Of a stretch of DNA of 64,000 nt, positions 50,801-57,828 are shown one piece after another. Position 1 is the stretch's first letter. The number at the start of each line of letters is the position of its first letter. The translations under genes and the position numbers were made by a program. Origin of the DNA: Advenella sp. S44 (lineage in GTDB: Bacteria; Pseudomonadota; Gammaproteobacteria; Burkholderiales; Burkholderiaceae_B); contig NZ_NEXS01000010.1 of the NCBI RefSeq assembly GCF_002810445.1, positions 226,572-290,571 of the forward strand. The letters run 5' to 3'. A model generated the notes under the pieces. That model was not told the DNA's origin and ran no database searches. It saw only the letters and a list, made by a program, of their open reading frames with translations.

Positions 50801-53724
50801 TAAAGGGAGAATACGAGGACCGAACCATTGCAACAATGCCGCTTGAAGCGCTTGAGCTGCAATGGCTTGAAGCAGGAACCAAATTCTCGATACTCAAATC
50901 TTTCGCACAGAACAGGGTAACGAAGCTGCTGCGGACATTCAGTAGTGGAAAGCTGGTAAACCCCCAGACGGATATTCCTGCACTTCGCACCTTGCAAGCT
51001 GCACAAATTCGCATCAGCGCTTCGCCTCTAGCAGCGCTTTTATCTTTTGACGGCGAGAAAACGGATATAGAAAAGATAAAGGAAGTACTGGACACGGCTG
51101 AAGGTTACCTGAGCTTCGAGGGACTACTCGCTCGTTCCGGAACTCCGCCAGCACGCATTATGGAGCAGCGGGCCGAACTAATCCTGCAAGACGGAGGAAC
51201 AACGAAACCGCTCCTTCAACGGCTGGACACAGCCTTGAAAACTTTAGTTTTAGAGCGGGAAGCCTTCGCTGCGGCGGGAGGGATGGCTTTCGACGAAGGA
51301 CCGCAGGTTGAAACACTTTTAGCGGGGCTGGAAACCCATAGTGGCAGGCTGGCGGACTGGCTGAAATGGTTGTCATCCAGACAGCGTGCAGAGGCCGTCG
51401 GCCTCTTGCCTCTGGCCCAAGCACTAGAAGCAGGCGAAGTGATTTCCGACAGCGCTGCGACCTTTGAAAGAGCGTACATGAAATGGTGGGTCAGGTTAGC
51501 CATGGACGCCTCAAGCTCCTTACGCAGTTTCGCACACTGGGAACATGAAGCGCTCATCCAGCGCTTCCGCGAACTTGATCAAGCCATGACAGACTTGGCT
51601 GCCAGCGAAGTCATGCGCCGACTCGGAAATGACCTGCCGACAGCTGGCAGTGTGCCCCGCCGATCCGAACTCGGTCTGCTACGCCATCAGTTGGGGCTTC
51701 AAAGACCCACGGCCGCCATTCGAAACCTTATATCCGAAATGCCAACTACCTTTGCAAAGTTGGCGCCGTGTGTGCTTATGTCTCCCTTGTCGGTAGCTCA
51801 GTACCTGCCCCCAGGGCAAGCGCAGTTTGATCTCGTTATTTTCGACGAGGCATCCCAGATTTCAACCTGGGATGCCGTGGGCGCTATTGCACGAGGACGT
51901 CAAGCCATCATCGTAGGTGACCCTAAGCAGCTTCCTCCAACTAATTTCTTCGGCCGCAATGACGATGGAGAGGGTGATAGCCAGGACCTCGCCGAGTTCG
52001 AAAAAGATATGCCGTCGATCCTGGACGAAGTAACAGCGGCCGGCATACCCACACATCGTCTGAACTGGCACTATCGGAGTCGCGACGAGACACTCATCGC
52101 GTTCTCCAACCATAATTATTATGATGGCGGGCTTGTGACGTTCCCGTCGCCCAACGCATCTGGAGAAGCCCTACGCCTTCATAAAATCAAGGGGACCTAC
52201 ATGCGAGGCCAAGGGCGTACGAATCCGGACGAAGCGCGCGCAGTCGTCTCGTTGATTCGAGCCAGACTCACTGAGTGGTTGCTGGTCCCAGAACGGCAAC
52301 GGCTTACTTTGGGCGTCATCACCTTCAATGCTCAACAGCAGAGCCTCCTTCTGGATCTTCTGGATGCCGAGAGAAAATCAAATCCTTCGTTAGAGTGGTT
52401 CTTTTCCGACGAACGCGAAGAGCCGGTCATCGTAAAGAACCTCGAGAACATTCAAGGGGATGAACGTGATGTCATCCTGTTCTCCACGACCTTCGGGGCC
52501 GACTCAGCCGGTAAGATTTCGATGAACTTTGGCGCCCTGAATTTGGATGGCGGAGAGAAACGCCTTAACGTTGCGGTCACGCGCGCGCGCTCAGAGCTTC
52601 ATGTGTTCAGCTCACTCACCGCTGACCAGATTGACCTGAGCCGAACCGGTGCCAGGGGCGTAAAGGACTTCAAGGCTTTCCTCGATTTTGCTGATAGAGG
52701 AGCAATTGCACTTGCCGCGCAAGACGCGGGGTCTTTGGGCGGAGTGGACTCGCCCTTTGAAGCAGCCGTGCGTGAAGCGCTAATCCAAAAAGGGTGGGAA
52801 GTGCACACTCAAATAGGAGTCTCCGGTTTCCGGATTGACCTAGGCATACGCCATCCGGACTACGCAGGCGCATGGCTGGCGGGCCTCGAATGCGACGGTG
52901 CCACGTATCACAGTTCTGCCACGGCCCGTGACCGTGACCGCATCCGTCAAGCGGTGCTGGAAGGGCTCGGATGGAACGTGATAAGAATTTGGTCGACCGA
53001 TTGGTTTCGAAACTCTGGCGCAGCCGCCGAGAGAGTAGATATTGCCCTCCATGCAGCGTTAGCTAAAGACCGAGAGCAAAAAGCCACCATGCAGGTAACC
53101 ACGCCCGACCTTCATCACGTGGACATGGAAGCGCTCACTCCGAATGAAGAGCCACCGACGCTCATTGAGGTATTTACAGAGGAAGAGACGAAAGACGAAG
53201 AGCAAACAAGGATTATGTATGCCTCGGCACCAGATGCTGTCATATCAACACCCTATTCCTCTGATGTTATAGCAGATCCGGAGCGATTCTTCGACTCATC
53301 CTACGACGACACATTGGCTCAGTTGATTAGTCATGTAATTGCCTCGGACACTCCCATATCTGAACTAAGTCTGGCCCGCCGTATCTCTCAAGCGCACGGT
53401 TGGCAACGGACAGGCAGTCGTATCCAGAAACGAATCTCATCCATGCATCATCTGTGGGAGTCTGCAAGCGAGGGCAGCACAACTTTTTTATGGAACAAAG
53501 GCTCACTTACCAGCCGAGTACCCTTCAGAGGCTTGGCTGGACGAACAATTCGGGAAGTATCGCGTACTGAAATTGCGTGGGTCGAAGATCAGCATACGGC
53601 ACGCATAGCAGCTTCCGAGGATCCTGTACTGGAACTTTCAAGATTAATTGGCATCGCCCGGCTTACCCAGGATACAAGGGCGTACCTGGACGAATGTCGC
53701 GAGTGGCGGGCGACTACCATTTGA
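47893..53724 (+). CDS. hhe: Hhe-type anti-phage defence protein (DUF4011-helicase-Vsr-DUF3320)
   Basis: A giant 1943-residue protein. In order I see: a beta-rich region (about 30-140, LHSLCIHNSGNVAATNVSL) and a transglutaminase-like Cys/His segment (TCLDTTLLLAAAFEAAGLHA near 236, FSQGHAWVGVWL near 263). DUF4011 starts near 390 (RIERWQRKLLDLSLANKLLN). The split SF1 helicase has Walker A IGPPGTGKSQTITNI near 705, Walker B LVIFDEASQ near 1318 and GDPKQLPPT after it, with LNWHYRSRDE and VAVTRAR following. A Vsr/MTES_1575-like nuclease lies at about 1620-1720 (GFRIDLGIRHPDYAG, LECDGATYHSSATARDRDR). DUF3320 is at about 1790-1850. This order is that of the single-gene Hhe defence system. It sits alone after tRNA-Leu. 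Confidence 0.9.
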   Translation: MQEEQNSATVANPLASEPPKAILVLEKRVNAKINFAMAQNNASVLHSLCIHNSGNVAATNVSLTLRANPAVLRDKVWQIDRIRPGERVELGDLTTPLDTAILGGIDEAEIGQLEFSLRIGDDLVQCNQDPVELLARDEWGGLHEMENILAAFVSPNQPQVARLLKQASSLLEAAGHAGSMEGYQSNDPQRVWMIAGAIWSAATGLNLAYAVPPASFERSGQKIRDPERIVAEGLATCLDTTLLLAAAFEAAGLHASVLFSQGHAWVGVWLTNSDFGKLIEPDVIAVRKAAAAREFIALETTLLTKRPSIGFEQAMAAGLDRFSEANETEFEKAIDINRARAAHIRPLASHREPIASDEQPDTSAPAALPRPLDLGHLPGDIVETAPSTALGRIERWQRKLLDLSLANKLLNFKETKLSVGLTCPNVSELEDQLSEGKTFRLLALKDENALSGRDVTPQQARAIEASLAQDALAKGQVAVPLTAREMANRLTELYRKARSDVQEGGTNTLFLVVGFLRWKRTEAEPRHYRAPLLLIPVKLERRSAQSEFRLTQLEDEVRINATLLELLKRDFELRIPELEGELPCDERGLDIPRILEIMRRRIRDVAGFEVLEECALSTFSFAKYLMWKDLVDRTDSLRESALVRHLVDSPSEAFEGARTPMPQPEEIDHRHAPANILAPLPADSSQLAAVVAAAERRDFVLIGPPGTGKSQTITNIIADQLARGRTVLFVAEKAAALDVVQRRLERQGLGSAILELHSNKADRKAVLQQLGRSWQRASTSCAQAWMQITEDVRLTRDQLNAYVKELHRPGTQGFSIFQAIGCAVSGPAPFTLSFADKDCHDTHSWNRLRALAAELGQRHTIVADLPPDGPLSLICPGEWSYAWQDKLLETARRLQIAIREVNSARTALGERLGCSAVQPEVWPVIDGLPAMRLGKAPLDPASLRNPRELRAAIPALANELSQCDAARQQLKGEYEDRTIATMPLEALELQWLEAGTKFSILKSFAQNRVTKLLRTFSSGKLVNPQTDIPALRTLQAAQIRISASPLAALLSFDGEKTDIEKIKEVLDTAEGYLSFEGLLARSGTPPARIMEQRAELILQDGGTTKPLLQRLDTALKTLVLEREAFAAAGGMAFDEGPQVETLLAGLETHSGRLADWLKWLSSRQRAEAVGLLPLAQALEAGEVISDSAATFERAYMKWWVRLAMDASSSLRSFAHWEHEALIQRFRELDQAMTDLAASEVMRRLGNDLPTAGSVPRRSELGLLRHQLGLQRPTAAIRNLISEMPTTFAKLAPCVLMSPLSVAQYLPPGQAQFDLVIFDEASQISTWDAVGAIARGRQAIIVGDPKQLPPTNFFGRNDDGEGDSQDLAEFEKDMPSILDEVTAAGIPTHRLNWHYRSRDETLIAFSNHNYYDGGLVTFPSPNASGEALRLHKIKGTYMRGQGRTNPDEARAVVSLIRARLTEWLLVPERQRLTLGVITFNAQQQSLLLDLLDAERKSNPSLEWFFSDEREEPVIVKNLENIQGDERDVILFSTTFGADSAGKISMNFGALNLDGGEKRLNVAVTRARSELHVFSSLTADQIDLSRTGARGVKDFKAFLDFADRGAIALAAQDAGSLGGVDSPFEAAVREALIQKGWEVHTQIGVSGFRIDLGIRHPDYAGAWLAGLECDGATYHSSATARDRDRIRQAVLEGLGWNVIRIWSTDWFRNSGAAAERVDIALHAALAKDREQKATMQVTTPDLHHVDMEALTPNEEPPTLIEVFTEEETKDEEQTRIMYASAPDAVISTPYSSDVIADPERFFDSSYDDTLAQLISHVIASDTPISELSLARRISQAHGWQRTGSRIQKRISSMHHLWESASEGSTTFLWNKGSLTSRVPFRGLAGRTIREVSRTEIAWVEDQHTARIAASEDPVLELSRLIGIARLTQDTRAYLDECREWRATTI

Positions 53725-54273
53725 TTGGCCCTCGGGTTTGAATGTAGATATCCGGAATTGTTATTTGGTCTAATACAATGACCGAGTTCCTCCCAAAGGA
53801 GGCGCCCGAATTTCGGTACAGTACAGGTACACTCATCAGTTCTCGACAATTTCGCCAAACTACGCTAACCTACTGATTAGTAATTACTTTTACCTACTTT
53901 AACCTACGCTCAACTTTGCTACGTTTCCCTATACAAACACCTTAAAACGCAAACTCAAAATCCCTCGCAAGACGTGCTAGTTCGCTTCCGGCTGCTATTG
54001 GCCTGATCTCCCTCAGAGCGACCCTGCTCCATCAAGCGACCGAACTGTGCGAGTCAATGTTTAGTGTGCAACGTTCTGATACCATGGTAGAAAACCCAAT
54101 CCCTCTACGCGACCAGAAGCCGCTCAGCCTGAGTTTTAGTATGCAAAGCCCACTACGTTGTCGTTCCCATAACGCACAATAATAACTATTCAAAGAACAA
54201 CTGAATGTCGACGTGCACTTCGTCGCTAATTCCGATTGTCGATATAAATTCTCCCAATTTAATTCTGAATCAG
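53725..54273. other. Gene-free stretch at the end of the defence island
   Basis: I see no supported gene in these 550 bases. They hold several CCTAC-containing short direct repeats (53870-53920, AACCTAC and ACCTACTTT) followed by the degenerate tRNA-Leu copy described separately. Base composition becomes AT-rich from here to about 62100. Confidence 0.5.
53953..53992 (+). repeat. Degenerate copy of the tRNA-Leu 3' half, candidate attachment-site remnant
   Basis: ACTCAAAATCCC at 53953-53964 is identical to 47543-47554 in the anticodon arm of tRNA-Leu. The similarity then continues with gaps and changes through the variable arm (CGCAAGACGTGCT against CGCAAGGCGTGCC) and the T arm (AGTTCGCTTCCGGC against GGTTCGATTCCGGC) to 53992. 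The 5' half is absent apart from a faint TAAAACGCA before it. This is what an old attR left by tRNA-targeted integration looks like. Confidence 0.7.
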
Positions 54274-55488
54274 CTATTGAATTAGCAGACGTCTCTCTAT
54301 GATCACGAGCGTGACAACGGAGATAACGCCGATTAATCCGAAACTCAATTGAATAAGTGAAATCGGGATCGAGTTTCCAAGCGCCCACCCTGCCAGCCAA
54401 ATTGACGTAATAGAAGCGATACGTCCGACGCTCTTACCTAGCATCAAAGACTCTGGCAACCTGTGGTCCGCTATTTTACGCGCCACTGTTTCGGCCAAGA
54501 GCGGCAAAAGAAATGAATACAAGATACCTAAAACTATGGTGCTTGCCATTATCGTAATGGCATGATTGGACTGACCATTTATCAAGACCGCAATAGAAAT
54601 AAGAAGAAATAAATTCCTTACTGTTCTAAGCGTCGCAAAATTTTCCAGCTGAACAATTTTCAATACCAGAACTGCTTGGACGACCAGGAATACACCATAA
54701 AGGACCGAATACGGAGGTGGAGACAAAGTCGTATATTTAGAAGACGAGAGTAATAGAAAACCAATTGCACCAATGGACGCATTAGCCAAAAACTGAAACA
54801 ACACGAACCATGTTTCCCACGACAATCCTCGGTCGAAATGCAGTCTTCGCTTTTTCGCATCCGTTCGATCCTGGCAAGGGTCTCCAGACTTGGTTCGCCT
54901 GAGTGTTTGCCACGGTGCATACAAGGCGAAAAGGTAAATCAATATCAATAACGCCCAGAGGGTGTACTGGACATATCGAGTAGTTACGAGCAATACAAGT
55001 GGAGCAAGCGCCATACTTCCACGCCCCAGTAGACTACCAATCGAATTGCTTCGTAGAAATGAAAAATTATAGTATCGGCAATTCAATAAGTTTGCTCTGA
55101 CAGCAAGCGGCTGATCTACCATGCCCAGAACCATCCAAACACCATAGACCGCGTAGTGTCTCGCTCGAAGTGCAGACTCAGCCGCTGTCAGATCGATAAC
55201 CAGATATAAACTCAAAAGAGCCAAGACGACGCGTACCAATAATGTGATTATCGCTTGGTTCTGCAGTGAGACTGCCCGCATCCATATCGCAATTACCGGC
55301 TGAACAATGACCTGCCCTATTAATGGGCCAGTAAAGAGCAGTGATGCCAGTTCTACTCCGTTGGATCTCGCAGAGATAGACGTAATCAATACGACCACAA
55401 ACGCAGCGGGCATTGCCACGATTGAAATTGAAACTGATGAGAGAAATCCCTGTACTTCAAAAGAATGGCCAAACTTCGTCTGACTCAT
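54274..55488 (-). CDS. MFS-like exporter of the RiPP cluster
   Basis: A 404-residue membrane protein with about 11-12 hydrophobic segments (SISIVAMPAAFVVVLITSIS, AIITLLVRVVLALLSLYLVI, TLWALLILIYLFALYAPW, ending VISVVTLVIIERRLLIQ). It has MFS-like size and spacing but no strict MFS signature in loop 2-3, so the family is inferred. The start overlaps the end of the YcaO gene by 32 bases, which makes joint translation and a shared task likely: export of the modified peptide and self-protection. It is AT-rich like its neighbours. Confidence 0.65.
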   Translation of the reverse strand: MSQTKFGHSFEVQGFLSSVSISIVAMPAAFVVVLITSISARSNGVELASLLFTGPLIGQVIVQPVIAIWMRAVSLQNQAIITLLVRVVLALLSLYLVIDLTAAESALRARHYAVYGVWMVLGMVDQPLAVRANLLNCRYYNFSFLRSNSIGSLLGRGSMALAPLVLLVTTRYVQYTLWALLILIYLFALYAPWQTLRRTKSGDPCQDRTDAKKRRLHFDRGLSWETWFVLFQFLANASIGAIGFLLLSSSKYTTLSPPPYSVLYGVFLVVQAVLVLKIVQLENFATLRTVRNLFLLISIAVLINGQSNHAITIMASTIVLGILYSFLLPLLAETVARKIADHRLPESLMLGKSVGRIASITSIWLAGWALGNSIPISLIQLSFGLIGVISVVTLVIIERRLLIQ

Positions 55489-56410
55489 TGGGAGGGCCTA
55501 AACTAATGTCACTAGCAGAATTACTCTTTGAACGAATACAGACGATGTTATTATCGAAATGCAAAACCGCATAACAGGGGTTCAATCCATCCAAAATGGA
55601 GAGATCTGATAGAGACTGTGCCTTCTGGTACGTGGTGCACTTACTATAATTTTCTACTTTAAAAACAAAGTCTTGTAGTTCCCTTTCCGTATATTTCCGC
55701 GATAGCCGACGCAATGAATTGCGGCTGAATTTTATTCCTTTCTCTGTACTTCTCGCCGTTAACACGCTATCTCTTATCATTTCGCACTCAGCCAGCGCAT
55801 GCGCCATTGCGTCAGCACTCGAAATTCGACAAGCTGATCCGGACGCGATGTACCTTTGCTTAAAATCGACATGAATCACAAGTGCGTACTGGAGCGAATA
55901 TTTCAAAAAATCCGATTCCCATACAATTCGGTACTGAGTATCATCCAATGAACGGAATACTGGCTTGCCTAAATTTAATTTTCCATGCCACCAACTGTGC
56001 GTAATATGGCGCTCATATACCTCAAACTCGCCGTGCCTTTTCGCACGATCAATTGTTTTCCCTACAGCTAAACCCGTAGCGTTATATGTCTTACCGTTCG
56101 AATTCGTTCCGATCAAAAAAGAAACCCGGGCGGCCGTTCCTTGTGCATTATCGTTAAAATGACTGAGCACTTGGATTGGTTCCTGTAATTGATTCTTGTT
56201 ATAGGCGCAGAGAGATCCGAAAAAGTGCTCAATACATTCGTAGTATGCGCAATTTTCGGCTATTGTTCTTTCTGTATGGCTACCAAAACCGAAGATGTAA
56301 TGCTTCTTTCCATTTGAATCTGCAAATCCAACCCCTGCCTTCGCGAGCCAATATTTCTCATTGCATACATTTATTCTGCTTATCATTCTTATGTGAGGCC
56401 GGATATCCAT
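55457..56410 (-). CDS. Short stand-alone YcaO-domain protein
   Basis: YcaO proteins use ATP to activate peptide backbone amides, giving azolines, thioamides or amidines in RiPPs. In this 317-residue protein the three nucleotide-binding segments can be placed: AENCAYYECIEHFFG (E58, E61), TGLAVGKTIDRAKRHGEFEVYERH (E130, E133, R134; the family's GLAxGxT...ExxER block) and SGSACRISSADAMAHALAECE (E208, E210). The C-terminus NESDEVWPFF lacks the PxPxP tail of many azoline-forming members, and no RRE or E1-like partner is visible in the window. It follows the HExxH gene by 30 bases. Family call good, reaction unknown. Confidence 0.8.
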   Translation of the reverse strand: MDIRPHIRMISRINVCNEKYWLAKAGVGFADSNGKKHYIFGFGSHTERTIAENCAYYECIEHFFGSLCAYNKNQLQEPIQVLSHFNDNAQGTAARVSFLIGTNSNGKTYNATGLAVGKTIDRAKRHGEFEVYERHITHSWWHGKLNLGKPVFRSLDDTQYRIVWESDFLKYSLQYALVIHVDFKQRYIASGSACRISSADAMAHALAECEMIRDSVLTARSTEKGIKFSRNSLRRLSRKYTERELQDFVFKVENYSKCTTYQKAQSLSDLSILDGLNPCYAVLHFDNNIVCIRSKSNSASDISLGPPNESDEVWPFF

Positions 56411-56440
56411 GCTGATCTAACCTGAACACAGAAAGCTAAT

Positions 56441-57508
56441 TTAAGCTGGAACGGGCTCTTCGCCTTTGCCCAAGAACCGATGATTACGTTCAATACTAAA
56501 ATCGAAATTTTTCCAATACCCGCCCTTTTCTGCGTCCCAGTAAATATCTTGAATTTCCTCTAACAATATCCCTCCTTGTTTTGTGAGCGTTGCATAGCGC
56601 CCGATCTCAATTATTCCATTTTTTAGCTCCGCTAATTGTTGGGATAGATAAACCCCTATTTCATCGGTGAATCCAGATTTACCCAATCGATCGAACATTT
56701 GCACAATGCGTGATGTAACAAATGTTGCGTGGAATACGCCAATCATCGCCCGTGAATCACTTCGCAAGGGCGACTTGTAAATTTTCTCTCTATCATTCAG
56801 TACAATTGGGTCGATGCTCATAACCGCATTCAAATACATATGCGAGACTTCATGGCAAATGTGTTCAATATAGTACAGTTGCCTATCAACCCCGGGTCTG
56901 GGTAGGCGAATGAACATACAACCGAACATCCGTACATCCGTCAGTCCCATGGTAAGTCGCCCAGAGAATAATCGAATATGTGCAAGCAGTTCTGAAATTT
57001 CATCGTACATATCGCCGAACAGATTTTTGATTGTTCTCAATGCCTTTTTTATTTCTTCTTGCTCGTGATGGAGCTGCTCACTTTCGGTTATCGGCATTAG
57101 TACAGCTTGCTTGTTTAAGTCTTCCTTGAGACTTAACACTGCCTCGTCGATAATAAATTTCTCCCAATCAGACTCTTCGATCGAACTAATTATTGGATAC
57201 ATGTTTTCTGCTGTACAGTTCTTCAGAGTCATCAACTGATCGAGTGTTTGATTTACGATCAAAGCGTCAGAAGCACGCATTGATCGCAACAATTTATCAT
57301 GCAGATAGAATAACTCTGGATTTAAAGAGCCCACGGATTTTGGTGCCACGAGATGTTCGAGTGAAAAATTGGCTCTGTTAAGCGTGGAAACTGCTGAGTT
57401 TTTTAGATGAAGCAGACTATTTATGACTCTATGATAAAAATATTCTTTAGCCAACTTCGCGCGATCTCGACTGGGATATACGGATACTAATGGGAAGATT
57501 CTGCTCAT
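56441..57508 (-). CDS. HExxH protein resembling 2-oxoglutarate-type peptide beta-hydroxylases
   Basis: A 355-residue protein with no signal peptide. The central motif is YIEHICHEVSHMYLNAV, with HEVSH at 219-223. About 30 residues later comes IYKSPLRSDSRAMIGVFHAT, then FVTSRIVQMF. That spacing (HExxH, then a PxR-x-D-x-R segment and a later His, here H260) matches the HEXXH-motif RiPP family now described as Fe(II)/2-oxoglutarate peptide beta-hydroxylases, rather than metalloproteases. The first 170 residues are helical and unassigned. The start is preceded by TGGAGATGATCC, a good ribosome site. It lies between the precursor gene and YcaO, so the precursor is its likely substrate. Confidence 0.7.
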   Translation of the reverse strand: MSRIFPLVSVYPSRDRAKLAKEYFYHRVINSLLHLKNSAVSTLNRANFSLEHLVAPKSVGSLNPELFYLHDKLLRSMRASDALIVNQTLDQLMTLKNCTAENMYPIISSIEESDWEKFIIDEAVLSLKEDLNKQAVLMPITESEQLHHEQEEIKKALRTIKNLFGDMYDEISELLAHIRLFSGRLTMGLTDVRMFGCMFIRLPRPGVDRQLYYIEHICHEVSHMYLNAVMSIDPIVLNDREKIYKSPLRSDSRAMIGVFHATFVTSRIVQMFDRLGKSGFTDEIGVYLSQQLAELKNGIIEIGRYATLTKQGGILLEEIQDIYWDAEKGGYWKNFDFSIERNHRFLGKGEEPVPA

Positions 57509-57528
57509 TGGATCATCTCCAGAAAGTA

Positions 57529-57574
57529 GAGCACCGGATGTCTTCCGAACAGCGTAGTGAACATCCTGGTGCTC
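57529..57574 (-). promoter_or_regulatory. Hairpin between the precursor gene and the HExxH gene
   Basis: GAGCACCGGATGT (57529-57541) pairs with ACATCCTGGTGCTC (57561-57574) with a single bulged base and a 19-base loop. No T run follows, so it is unlikely to be a full terminator. Its place just after the peptide gene suggests partial attenuation or 3' protection of the precursor message. Confidence 0.55.
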
Positions 57575-57606
57575 ATTAAACGCTAGATAAGCTAGCCAGC
57601 CAAAAA

Positions 57607-57699
57607 TTAAGGTGTCGTGCTGGTGCTCAGTTGCAAAGTAGCTAACGCAGAATCAAATATTGCTTCCTCGTCAATTGTAAAAACTACAATATTCTCCAT
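57607..57699 (-). CDS. Putative RiPP precursor peptide, 30 residues
   Basis: Small gene with a near-perfect ribosome site (CAGGAGAATATC before ATG at 57699). The peptide begins MENIVVFTIDEEAIFD, an acidic and aliphatic stretch that looks like a leader, and ends with LQLSTSTTP, a Ser/Thr-rich tail ending in proline. It has no cysteine. It is the first gene of the minus-strand run HExxH, YcaO, exporter. A leader with spaced hydrophobic residues plus a C-terminal core of modifiable residues is the normal design. Ser and Thr are possible YcaO targets, and the hydroxylase target is not obvious. No family match is claimed. Confidence 0.7.
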   Translation of the reverse strand: MENIVVFTIDEEAIFDSALATLQLSTSTTP

Positions 57700-57767
57700 G
57701 ATATTCTCCTGAAGATAGATTTTGAAATGGTGTTTGCCTGATGAATTACTGTTTCCTCAGACGGCAA

Positions 57768-57780
57768 CAGAATAATTCTG
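57768..57780. promoter_or_regulatory. Small palindrome ahead of the precursor gene
   Basis: CAGAATAATTCTG is palindromic apart from its central base. It lies 69 bases upstream of the precursor start and 10 bases from the IS end, in the only room left for a promoter of the left arm. It could be an operator, but is short enough to arise by chance. Confidence 0.25.
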
Positions 57781-57828
57781 AGTTCAAAGTGTAAATACCC
57801 CATCTTTAATACACCACACACATAGAAT

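Noticed and set aside
53777..53875. Plus-strand frame of 32 codons starting MTEFLPKEAPEF
   Set aside because: No ribosome site, no family resemblance and located in a repeat-bearing stretch; not enough to call a gene.
54032..54400. Minus-strand frame of 122 codons at the end of the exporter gene
   Set aside because: Most of it overlaps the exporter in another frame or lies in gene-free AT-rich sequence. No motif and no ribosome site.
56441..57508. Reading the HExxH protein as a secreted metalloprotease or leader peptidase
   Set aside because: No signal peptide, no obvious third zinc ligand at peptidase spacing, and the segment after the motif fits the RiPP hydroxylase family better.
57741..57788. 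Short plus-strand frame MNYCFLRRQQ running into the IS, as a possible start of the PhzF-like gene
   Set aside because: Only 16 codons, no ribosome site and no resemblance to the PhzF N-terminus, so it cannot supply the missing part.
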